Shown: positions 54,092 to 63,445 of the stretch, one piece after another | Position numbering within the stretch: position 1 is the first letter of the stretch | Layout of the letters: each line of letters starts with the position of its first letter | NCBI GenBank assembly: GCA_903231505.1 | Contig: CAFBRK010000293.1 | Coordinates: forward strand, 34,533-98,532 | DNA length: 64,000 nucleotides | Direction of reading: 5' to 3' | Source: Olavius algarvensis associated proteobacterium Delta 3 | GTDB taxonomy: Bacteria > Desulfobacterota > Desulfobacteria > Desulfobacterales > CAFBRK01 | Notes under the pieces: model-generated | Databases searched by the model: none | What the model was told of the DNA's origin: nothing | Seen by the model: only the letters and a program-made list of their open reading frames with translations | Position numbers and translations under genes: made by a program

Positions 54092-57000
54092 GTGGAAAGA
54101 GAAGAAATCGAACAGCTTTGCAGCGGCTTCGTGGACAGCAATTTCGGGGACGTCATGGTTGTCGGCGGCGGGATCAGCGGTATCCAGAGCGCTCTGGATC
54201 TCGCCGACTCCGGTTATAAGGTGTATCTGGTCGAGAGAGCGCCCGCCATCGGCGGCCATATGGCCCAGCTCGACAAGACCTATCCGACAAATGACTGCTC
54301 CATGTGAATTCTGGCACCCAAACTGGTCGAGGTCGGCCGGCATCCCAACATCGAGGTCCTGACGTATACCGAAGTAGATGGTGTGGAAGGCGAAGCGGGG
54401 GATTTCAACGTCACCCTGACAACCAAACCCAGATACATCGTAGAAGACAGGTGCACGGGCTGTACAACCTGCGTGGAGTACTGCCCGGTTCAGGTCCCGG
54501 ATCCATACAACCAGGATTTATCATCAAACAAAGCGGTTCACATCTACTTCTCCCAGGCAGTCCCTCTGGTTACCTATATCGATGAAAGCTGCCTCTACCT
54601 GAAAGAGAAAAAATGCCGTATCTGCGAAGGGGTATGTCAGCATGACGCCATCGACCTTCATCAAGAACCGGAGAAGATGGAAATCAACGTCGGGGCCATT
54701 GTATTGTCTCCGGGATATGAGACGTTTGACCCCGGGTTGAGGGGTGACTACGGCTATGGAACGATCGAGAACGTCGTCACCAGCATGGACTTTGAGCGGC
54801 TGTTATGTGCCACGGGGCCCCACGAGGGGGAGGTGCTGCGCCCTTCTGATCAGCAGCATCCAAAAAAAATCGCCTGGATTCAATGCGTTGGCTCCAGACA
54901 GGTCGTCCCGGGGGGAAACAGCTATTGTTCCGGAGTCTGTTGTGCCTACACCCAGAAGCAGGTGATTCTGGCCAAAGATCATGACCCCGGTATCGAGGCG
55001 ACCATATTTCACAACGACATCCGGGCCTTTGGAAAGGATTTCGAGCGATTCTACCACCGAGCGGAGAGTCTTCCCGGGGTCCGGTTTATCCGAAGTTACG
55101 TATCCCTCGGAAAAGAGATCCCGGAGAGCAAGAATGTCACCATCCGATACGATACCGCCGAAGACGGCGTGAACGAAGAGGAGTTCGATCTCGTTGTATT
55201 ATCCGTTGGATTGAATCCGCCCGACAGTGCGGAAAAACTGGCCGCGATGTACGGCATCGAACTCGATGCCCACGGATTTTGTAAAACAAATCCGATAAAT
55301 CCCATCGAGACCACACGCCCCGGCATTTTCGTCAGCGGTGCCTTCCAGGGTCCCCTGGATATCCCCGAATCGGTCTTTACCGCCAGCGGCGCCGGTTCCC
55401 AATGTGGTGAACTTCTGAACTACCGGCGCGGGAAACTGACCGAGGAACGGGTCTATCCGGACGAACGGGATGCTTCCGGAGAGGAGCTCCGGGTCGGCGT
55501 CTTTGTCTGCCACTGCGGGGCGAATATCGGAAGAGTGGTCAATGTCCCGGACACGGTCGAATACGCCAAGACCCTTCCCAACGTTGCGCATGCTCAGGAA
55601 CAACTGTTTTCATGCGCCACCAATTGCGCCAAAGAGATTACGGACATGATTGAGGAGAAGGGGCTCAATCGTGTGGTCCTTTCGGCATGCTCTCCCAGAA
55701 CCCTTGAACCGTTGTTCCGGGACACGCTCCGGGAGGCGGGAATCAATCAATATTTCTTTGAGATGGCGAATATCCGGGAGCATTGCTCCTGGGTCCACTC
55801 CAAGGAAATGGAAGATGCTACCGAGAAGGCAAAGGATATCACCCGCATGTCGGTGGCCCGGGCGTGCCACCTGGAGCCATTGCAGGAAATTGACCTGCCG
55901 GTAAACAAAACGGCCCTGGTGGTGGGCGGCGGGATCGCCGGAATGACCTGTGCGCTTTCCATCGCCAATCAGGGGCATGACGTTTCCCTGCTGGAGAAAG
56001 AGACCGACCTGGGGGGCGTGGCACGACGAATCCAGTACACCCTGGATGGGTTGGATGTCCAGGCCTACCTGCACGAACTTGTGCGCGAGGTGTATCAGCA
56101 CCCCCTGGTACATGTCTATACCGGGGCCGTGATCACAGAGGCGACCGGTTATATTGGGAATTTCATCACCAGGGTACAGTCCGAACGGGGGGCCGCAGAA
56201 ATAAAACATGGCGCAACGGTGATCGCGTCCGGTGCGGATGAATACAAGCCGACAGAGTACCTGTATGGCGAAGATGACCGGGTGTTGACCCAATTGGAGT
56301 TGGGGGAGCAGATCGCCAACGGAGAAGAGAAACTGATCAACGCCCAGAATCTGGTGATGATTCAATGCGTCGGCTGCCGACAGGAAGACCGGGATTACTG
56401 CGCCCGGGTATGTTGCAGCCATGCGATAAAGAACGCGTTGAAGCTAAAAGAGATCAACCCCCAGATGGATATCTACATTCTGTTCCGGGATATGCGAACG
56501 TACGGGTTTAGCGAGGATTATTACCGGGAAGCGTCGAATAAAGAGGTGAAATTCATCCGCTACGAGCCGGATGAAAAACCTGAAGTGGAACCTACGCAGG
56601 CGGAAGGCCGGCCGGTGTTAAGGGTTTCCCTTCCGGATTATATCCTCGGTCGGAAATTGGCCATAGACGCCGATTATCTTGTATTGTCCGCTGCGGTTAT
56701 TCCCGCCGCCGGAAACAAAAACTTATCCCGGTTGTTCAAGATCTCTTTGGGACCGGATGAATTTTTCAAAGAAGCCCATGTCAAATTAAGACCTGTTGAC
56801 TTTGCTGCGGATGGCGTTTTCCTTTGTGGGACAGCCCACTACCCCAAGCACATACCGGAGGCCATCAACCAGGCCCACGGCGCTGCGGGGCGGGTTTTAA
56901 CACTTCTCTCCCACGATACAGTGACCGTCTCAGGTTCTGTTTGCGACGTGGTAACGTCCAAATGCATGGGGTGCGGGTCATGTATTTCTGCCTGTACCTA

Positions 57001-57172
57001 CGATGCCATCGAGTTTCGGAAGACACGGGATGGTAAAAAAGCGGTGGTAAATCCTGTTCTCTGCAAAGGAGACGGGCTTTGCAATGCGAAATGTCCTACC
57101 GGGGCGATATTCTTAAAACACTTTACCGACCAGGATATCTTGAGCCAGATCGATGCAGCGGCTGAGGAATAA
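54092..57172 (+). CDS. Double HdrA-like flavoprotein, selenoprotein, BamE-like
   Basis: 1,026 residues read through a UGA at 54305-54307 (codon 72). It has two HdrA halves: FAD site VMVVGGGISG (about 21-30), followed by YPTNDCSM-U-ILAPKL, where HdrA carries Cys; ferredoxin clusters CTGCTTCVEYCP (about 121) and CRICEGVC; then a second FAD site LVVGGGIAGM (about 609) and terminal clusters CMGCGSCISAC and CKGDGLCNAKCP. It bifurcates or channels electrons. A candidate bSECIS stem (CTGG-TCGAGGTCGG-CCGG, 54323-54340) lies 15 bases after UGA. GTG start. Without Sec the N-terminal 71 residues would end mid-domain. Confidence 0.88.
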
Positions 57173-57205
57173 TGCCGGAATGAGGGACAAAGGAGCAGAT
57201 CACGC

Positions 57206-58057
57206 ATGAGTAGCGGATTCCAATTTAAACCCAACATACTGGGTTTCGTATGCCACTGGTGAGCATACGGCGCGGCGGACATGGCTGGAGTTTCCAGACT
57301 GCAATATACCACAGACATCCGGATGATCCGCGGAATGTGTTCCGGTCGAGTGGACCTGGAATTTGTTTTCCGGGCCTTCGCAAACGGGATGGATGGCGTG
57401 TTTATCGGCGGTTGCCGACTAAACGAATGCAATTACATCACCCATGGAAATTACGATGCCCTCAACATGGTGCTGCTGAGTAAACAAATCATGGCGCACA
57501 TCGGTCTGAATCCGGCACGATTGCGTATCGACTTCATGTCATCCGGGGACGGAATATTGTTTACCGATGTGGTGGATGAATTTACCCGGCAGGTTAGGGA
57601 ACTGGGGCCCCTCGGCCAAAGTGACGGAAAAGATAAAGACGGGATTCAGGCCAGCCTGGAAGACGTCCGAAAGCTGATCCCATACATCAAGTTGGAAAAA
57701 CGGGAAAAGCTGGCGTCACGTCTTGAAAACGAAGAAGAATATGATGGGCTGTTCAGTCCTGACGAGATCGAAACGCTGTTCAGTGATGTCGTGTCCTACT
57801 ACATCGATCCGGGCAAGTGCCAGGCTTGCATGATTTGCTTCCGAAAATGTCCGGTGGAGGCCATCATCGGAGGCAAAAACCGGATCCATGTGATTGACCA
57901 GGACATATGCATAAAATGCGGAACCTGCTATGATGTCTGCCCCCCTAAATTCGGTGCGGTAAGAGAGATTTCCGGCGAACCTGTCCCGGCGCTTATTGCC
58001 GAAGAACAACGCATCATCGTCAGAAAAAGGAGAAAAGGTGTAGCTGTAAAAAAATGA
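57206..58057 (+). CDS. MvhD-ferredoxin fusion, selenoprotein, BamF-like
   Basis: 283 residues from ATG 57206, with UGA at 57260-57262 as codon 19 (GFVCHW-U-AYGAADMAGVSR), where MvhD proteins have Cys binding a [2Fe-2S] cluster. The MvhD domain (about 10-130) is followed by a linker and two [4Fe-4S] ferredoxin motifs (CQACMICFRKCP, CIKCGTCYDVCP). It hands electrons to the HdrA-like protein. A CTGGA-GTT-TCCAG stem (57285-57297), 22 bases past UGA, is a candidate bSECIS. The gene also ends with UGA, read as stop. Confidence 0.88.
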
Positions 58058-58210
58058 GATTATTCTCCATGCAGCTTTTTGAAGCGTAGCGAGGATCCCG
58101 TTCAGCGGGGCCGGGAGAAGATTAGATTAATTTGAACGTATCTCGAAAACACAGACCAGACCCCCTCCCGGGGTGCCCGGGATTCAACATCAGTCAAGGA
58201 AAAGGTAGAT

Positions 58211-59023
58211 TTGAAAGAAAAGGGAAAACATACTGAATCTTTAAAGATAATCCGTTTTGACCGTGACGGGAGCCGGACCGGATCTCACGAGTTCATCGGA
58301 GAGGAACCCCTGTTGATCCGCATCGATGAGAAGCCCTATTCAGTGGTCATGAGAACCCCCGGGGAAGAGCTGTCCCATGCGGCAGGGTTTTGTCTCGGGG
58401 AGGGGATTGTGAGCTCTCCGGATGATTTTATCACCATCGGATATTGTAAGGATCTGGATCCGAACGTCATCGATGTCCGGCTCACACCCGAACGGCGTGA
58501 AAAGATTATCGATATTCTGGAGAGAAGGAGCTTTGTCAGTCAAACCAGTTGCGGAATTTGCGGAAAGGAGATGCTCAAGGACCTGTACCAACGGCTAACT
58601 CCTGCAGAAAACGGCCTCCAGGTCGATTTCAAACGGATTTATGAATGCATCCACACGCTTTCCGAAAACCAGAAGTACTACCGTAGGACCCGGGCTTCCC
58701 ACGCGGCCATGATCTTCGATAGAGAACTGGAGATGATCTCTTTTGCCGAGGATGTCGGGCGGCATAACGCATTGGATAAAGCCATCGGGGAGGGGTTACT
58801 GAGCAGGGCACTGCCAGACGCCGCCATGGCGGTTTTATCTTCCAGAATGAGTTACGAGTTAGTTCAAAAAGCCGCCAGAGCACGTATCCCGATATTGATC
58901 GGCATGTCACGACCGACCGCCCTTGCCGCCGAAATGGGAAAAACCCTGAATATGACCCTTGCGTGCGCTGGCAAGGCATCCGAATTGATTGTTGTTTGCG
59001 GTGAGAATCGCATCCTTTCTTGA
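58211..59023 (+). CDS. fdhD: FdhD, sulfurtransferase for Mo/W-bis-pterin enzymes
   Basis: 270 residues, TTG start with AAAGG upstream. The sulfur-carrying pair is SCGICG (C114, C117) in QTSCGICGKE; MRTPGEELSHAAGFCLGEGIV and EDVGRHNALDK are FdhD signatures. FdhD passes sulfur to the bis-pterin cofactor of formate dehydrogenase. Here, 153 bases after the AOR-HdrA-MvhD set and with no formate dehydrogenase in the window, it may serve a W/Mo enzyme encoded elsewhere or this AOR-type protein. The second is inference. Confidence 0.9.
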   Translation: MKEKGKHTESLKIIRFDRDGSRTGSHEFIGEEPLLIRIDEKPYSVVMRTPGEELSHAAGFCLGEGIVSSPDDFITIGYCKDLDPNVIDVRLTPERREKIIDILERRSFVSQTSCGICGKEMLKDLYQRLTPAENGLQVDFKRIYECIHTLSENQKYYRRTRASHAAMIFDRELEMISFAEDVGRHNALDKAIGEGLLSRALPDAAMAVLSSRMSYELVQKAARARIPILIGMSRPTALAAEMGKTLNMTLACAGKASELIVVCGENRILS

Positions 59024-59402
59024 ATCGGCCTCCCCCGCATAGAAACCGCCTTCTTTGCTTTCCTGTGACATTACCCACTTGAACGATTCGCCGATGGCTT
59101 CACGACCGCACCGGTACATCCCGTGTCGGATGGAGGATAACGATAGCCCCTGCGCCGTTGCGGGAAACCGTCTTGTGCCTCCGCCAGAACCTTTCACGCA
59201 GAGAGGCTCCGGTATGACGCGGTAAGATCCATCTTGCAGTTAAAACATTTATCCGCTTCGGGAGGATCCAGACCCCGGACCCGTACCTTCCATCGGAACA
59301 TATTTATGACAACTGCTATAAACGTCGATTGCGCCAAGACGATTGGCAATGACACAGAGCACCATGGGCCGGAGCGCATTCATGGTTATTTGGTCTACCA
59401 TC
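59024..59402. other. Intergenic region, no gene supported
   Basis: A 61-codon minus frame has CFNC, but the start is poor and no family is recognised. The region separates the convergent fdhD and transporter genes, but no good terminator hairpin was noticed. Confidence 0.4.
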
Positions 59403-60875
59403 TTACGGCACCACCACAGGCATTCCCATCAAGGGCCAGAGGACAAAGACGGCAAACCCCAGCACCGCCATCAACATGATGCTGGCCGGTATTCCGTAGA
59501 GGAAGAATTCGCCGGCCGTGAACTGTTCGGACTCGTAGGCGATGGCATTTGGTGCGGCCCCCACGAGCAGCAAGAACGGCATGCCGGCCGTCACCAGAGA
59601 TGCGAAAAGGATAATTTCAGGAGAAATACTCAGATACGGCGCAATAATGAGAGCCACCGGCAGCGAGATGGCTATCGCTGCGACATTCATGATAATATTG
59701 GTCATGATCATCACGAAGAAGGCGATGCCCATCACGAATACGAACCAGTTGGCGTCACTGAACAGGACGAGCCATTTAACTGCCAGCCATTGAGCCGCCC
59801 CGGTTTCCCAAAGGCATAAGCCGATGCTGATGGCCCCGGCGAACAGCAGGATAATGTTCCAGGGCATATTTTCCAGATCGTTCTTATCCAATATGCCGGT
59901 AACAAAGAAAAGAACGGTAGACGTCAGGAGAATTGCCGTATTATTCAGAAATTGAAGCCCGGGAACCAGAGACCGCAGGGACAGGGCAATCACGGAGCCC
60001 AATACGATGGCAGCGGCAAGGATTTCTTGCCGGGTCATCGGGCCCAGCTCCACGTAGCGTTCAACAGCCCGTTCTCTCAGACCGGGGATGACGTTTTTTT
60101 CGGGTTTAAACAAAAGCAGAAAAAACCCCCAGAGCAGTGCCACCATTATCCAACCCACCGGGAACATGTAATAGCTCAGTTCGAAGAAGTCCACCTCTCT
60201 ACCCACGGCGTCGCGAAACAAACCGATGGCAACCGCCCCCCGGGCAGCCCCCAGGAGCGTGACAATGCTGCCGGCACCGGCGACATAGGCCATCCCCATG
60301 AAAAGGCCCTTTCCGAATCGTGTCGGTTTGTCTTCGGTTTCATAAAACTCGTTGATGGAAACCAGCAGTGGAAAGACAGTTGCCGCCACGGCAGTGTGGG
60401 CCATAAAAAGGGTCAGTATGGCCGTTATGACAAAGCAGCCCAGATAAATCATGCTGGTTTTTTCCCCGACTATTGTCAGCATCTTGTATGCCATACGACG
60501 GGTGATGCCTATCTTGGTGAAAACCATCCCGATGATCAGGGATGCAAAGATAAACAGAACGGAAGGGTCCATAAAGTCCGTAAATGCCTTTTTTGCCGGG
60601 CGGATGAGAAAGTGAACCTGGAGGATGCCGATGGTGAGACTCGTCACGCCGATGGGCACCACTTCGAAAACCCACCAGATCGCAGCAAGCAGGGAGATAG
60701 CCAAGGCGCCTTTCGCTTCCCGGCTTAACAAAAAACGATTTCCCGAAGGGTCAACGGCATCCGGCCATGGCGGAGAAAAGTAGACTGCCGAAAACACCAA
60801 AAGCCCTAAGACGAGGAAACTGATTCGTTTAATCCTGTCTTCCCCTCTATCATTGTATGCGTCTGCGTCATTCAT
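59403..60875 (-). CDS. DASS/SLC13-family sodium:anion symporter
   Basis: 490 residues, about 12 helices. DASS family: EVVPIGVTSLTIGI and MDPSVLFIFASLIIGMVFTKIG, with MAHTAVAATVFPLL and LVGAAPNAIAYESEQF as the two hairpin motifs (family SNT-like: here AHT and AAPNA). Family members carry dicarboxylates, citrate or sulfate. The variant motifs make the substrate uncertain. Confidence 0.87.
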   Translation of the reverse strand: MNDADAYNDRGEDRIKRISFLVLGLLVFSAVYFSPPWPDAVDPSGNRFLLSREAKGALAISLLAAIWWVFEVVPIGVTSLTIGILQVHFLIRPAKKAFTDFMDPSVLFIFASLIIGMVFTKIGITRRMAYKMLTIVGEKTSMIYLGCFVITAILTLFMAHTAVAATVFPLLVSINEFYETEDKPTRFGKGLFMGMAYVAGAGSIVTLLGAARGAVAIGLFRDAVGREVDFFELSYYMFPVGWIMVALLWGFFLLLFKPEKNVIPGLRERAVERYVELGPMTRQEILAAAIVLGSVIALSLRSLVPGLQFLNNTAILLTSTVLFFVTGILDKNDLENMPWNIILLFAGAISIGLCLWETGAAQWLAVKWLVLFSDANWFVFVMGIAFFVMIMTNIIMNVAAIAISLPVALIIAPYLSISPEIILFASLVTAGMPFLLLVGAAPNAIAYESEQFTAGEFFLYGIPASIMLMAVLGFAVFVLWPLMGMPVVVP

Positions 60876-60956
60876 GCGGATCTGCCTGTTTAAATAGAGA
60901 TGAGGAGATGTCGGGTGTGCGCGACCCGAAATTGAGGCGAATCGGGGATGATCGGA

Positions 60957-61511
60957 TTATAGCCCACAAACACCCAAAGTTTCATATACTACCTCGAAAA
61001 CATCCTTCTGCCGTAATACACCTACGATTTTTTTGCCTCTCGTTACGAGCAGGGATTGATGGTGTTCAAGAGCGATCTGGTGTACCGCCTCTGTCAATGA
61101 AGCGTCTTCTTCAACGAACTCGCCTTCCATCGGTTCATGAATCAACCGCTTGACCTTCAACCGACCGGCATCCCTGCAAAGATCGAACAGAGGCTTTTCC
61201 CAGACCTTGCATTGATCGAGCATTGGATTTAAGTACTGTTCACTGACGCCGAAACGGGAGATTAACCTGGAACGGGCTATGGGCTTGCCTTTGGGTTCCA
61301 AAAACCTCAGGATGTCCAGCTGGCTTAATTTACCCACGATTTCTCCATTTTCGTCGGTAATCAGAAGAACGCTGTGCTGTCGGGGATCTATTCCACGCCG
61401 CCTGTGGACATCGAAAAGGGCGATGGCGGCTTCGTATAAATTGGCTTCGGCCGATATGGTCTCGTATTCCGAGATCGATCTCATGACGTCTTTAACGGTT
61501 TTCGTTTTCAT
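60957..61511 (-). CDS. CBS-domain-pair protein
   Basis: 184 residues: VKDVMRSISEYETISAEANLYEAAIAL...GKLSQLDILRFL and VKRLIHEPMEGEFVEEDASLTEAVHQI...GVLRQKDVFEVV, two CBS motifs that bind adenine nucleotides. No other domain. It is transcribed toward the transporter gene, 81 bases apart, so it may regulate transport. Confidence 0.88.
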   Translation of the reverse strand: MKTKTVKDVMRSISEYETISAEANLYEAAIALFDVHRRRGIDPRQHSVLLITDENGEIVGKLSQLDILRFLEPKGKPIARSRLISRFGVSEQYLNPMLDQCKVWEKPLFDLCRDAGRLKVKRLIHEPMEGEFVEEDASLTEAVHQIALEHHQSLLVTRGKKIVGVLRQKDVFEVVYETLGVCGL

Positions 61512-61980
61512 GGGGCATATCCCCTGGTGTCCACCGTGGTTTTGAACCGTGGCGGCAAGCGGCTCATATTAGAAGCTTTGGTTGCAGATACCGTGTGGCG
61601 GATCTATGGACAGAATTTCTCAAATGTATTGAGAATATAGTCACCTATAGGCTCATTACAAACTATCGTTTTCGTATAGGCCTTGCCGGCCGATTATTTT
61701 CATCACCATATCGCGGATGTTCGATTTTTGCTTTTTAGAGAGCTCGCAAAATTCGCGCACACCATCAACTCTTATCTCACATTACGGCAACGCGATTCGA
61801 TGTATCGAAAGATATCGAATATCCCGTTGGCAGGTGTGAACCATCCAATACTGCAACGCGACGCCGTCAATATTTTTTCGGTAAGGTGTCCCTGTGCTAT
61901 TGTCTCTCTCCGGTTTTATTGCTAAATAGTTCTTATGTTTTTAATTATTGATGATAGATTAATTGCCGAAGGATGGGACC
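61512..61980. other. Intergenic region, no gene supported
   Basis: An AT-richer stretch of 469 bases with one unconvincing open frame (61683-61925). The promoters of the two flanking divergent genes must lie here; nothing specific is recognised. Confidence 0.45.
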
Positions 61981-62679
61981 ATGAATCGTTACTCCATTTG
62001 CATTCCAATTCTGCTGATCATCGGGATTTCTGTTGGCGTTACCGGATGGCCTTCCGACGTTTCCGGAGCGATCGTCTTCAGCCGGAGTCCGAAAACAGTT
62101 GACGGAAGTTCATCTATCTCGAATGAAAACGAGCAGCTTGCCATACGGCTTCTGACGGTGCCGAGTGCTCCGATCTCGGTGGTCCGGTGGTGGGGGACCT
62201 ACGACGATCCCGATGTCTTGCCCACGGTCGATGACTTTGTGATCGAATTTTATGGAGACCAATCCGGTTTGCCCGGCGATCCTCTGGCAACATTCAATGT
62301 CGGCGACGACGTCTTGCGGTTATCGGCTGGATTTCAAGATTTTTTGGGCAGATCCATTTTCGAGTTCGAAGCGGTGTTGCCGTCTGCCTTCACACCGGAT
62401 TCCGGAACCTTCAATTATCTTTCCATTTATAATACCGCACTTGTCGGCAACGATTTTGCCTGGCATGAGTCGACCACCAAAATTCCGCCCGGAATCTACT
62501 TCAATTATCTGGAAACCGGCTGGATGACATTGGATTTGTTCGATCGGGCCGTGGAGTTAGACGCGGTGCCGCTGCCGCCTTCTGCCGTCCTGCTGGCGTC
62601 CTCACTGTTTGTTTTGGGCTGGGCACGTCTACGCGCGAAAGCCGGAAGGGGGGGTGACGCTGATCAGTTATCCGAATAA
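61981..62679 (+). CDS. Secreted protein with VPLP-type sorting tail, second
   Basis: 232 residues: signal peptide (MNRYSICIPILLIIGISVGV), a beta-sandwich-like body (VVRWWGTYDDPD...FVIEFYGDQSGLPGDPLATFNV), then VPLPPSAVLLASSLFVLGWARLRAK, a VPxP motif, helix and basic end. Probably an exosortase substrate exported to the cell surface. ATG 61981 has GAAGGA upstream. No partner gene is close. Confidence 0.78.
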   Translation: MNRYSICIPILLIIGISVGVTGWPSDVSGAIVFSRSPKTVDGSSSISNENEQLAIRLLTVPSAPISVVRWWGTYDDPDVLPTVDDFVIEFYGDQSGLPGDPLATFNVGDDVLRLSAGFQDFLGRSIFEFEAVLPSAFTPDSGTFNYLSIYNTALVGNDFAWHESTTKIPPGIYFNYLETGWMTLDLFDRAVELDAVPLPPSAVLLASSLFVLGWARLRAKAGRGGDADQLSE

Positions 62680-62854
62680 CCTTCTTTGCGGAATATCTCA
62701 CCCGTTGAACTTCGAAAACATAGTCTCGGTGTGAACTCCAGCAAGCGGGAGTCCCTTCGACGTCACTTCAATTTGGTCGAAAAACAAAACGTTTACAAAT
62801 AATTCACTATTCAAGGTGTGACACCATTTGGACCCGTTTTTTTGCCGGAAAGGA

Positions 62855-63445
62855 TCAAATTGACGGTCGAGCCGTTTTCATGGCGACGGTGAAGCCATAT
62901 ATTACAAAACACAATGATACGGCTTGTTGAGCGGCCAAAATGGGTTTGTCTTGGATCCACATTAATGAACCCATACTTCCATTCATAAGCATGAAAAACA
63001 ACCAGCCATATACGCTGTTCTTTGCCAGCAAATAACTTCCGATTAAAAAACCGACCATGACACCTGTCTCCAGAAACTGGGAGACAGACGGAAGTCCGCC
63101 GTAATCATAGACGCTGTAGCAAACACCCAATATCAAAAAAGCATATGTGAAACATGACGCAATAAAATCAAAAATCTTATTTGGGGTTTCGGTATTTTGA
63201 TAAACATTACATAGGCCAAACAGCATGGCCGGAAGCCCCCCTGCTTCTATCGAGGCCGCTATCCAGTCATGCTTGCCGACAAGAATAATCACCCAGGCCG
63301 GAACGCCCAGAATGTAAATGCTCCATCCAAGAATTTTCAGCTTTCTTTTGGTTGTTTCAGCTTTACCTTCTGCAAACGCAAAAAACACCTTATTTAGCAG
63401 GTAAAATCCTCCTCCCCAAATTTGTAGCAATAAATCCATAAACAT
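62855..63445 (-). CDS. PnuC-like membrane protein
   Basis: 196 residues, about seven helices, with WSIYILGVPAWVIILVGKHDW and GWLFFMLMNGSMGSLMWIQDKPILAAQQAVSLCFVIYGF, reminiscent of PnuC-type vitamin (nicotinamide riboside) transporters (family WLxWIxxN then Gly/Tyr-rich helices). The resemblance is weak. No operon partner. Confidence 0.55.
   Translation of the reverse strand: MFMDLLLQIWGGGFYLLNKVFFAFAEGKAETTKRKLKILGWSIYILGVPAWVIILVGKHDWIAASIEAGGLPAMLFGLCNVYQNTETPNKIFDFIASCFTYAFLILGVCYSVYDYGGLPSVSQFLETGVMVGFLIGSYLLAKNSVYGWLFFMLMNGSMGSLMWIQDKPILAAQQAVSLCFVIYGFTVAMKTARPSI

Noticed and set aside
59194..59379. 61-codon minus-strand frame with a CFNC motif
   Set aside because: One CxxC alone is not enough, there is no ribosome-binding site and no recognisable homology.
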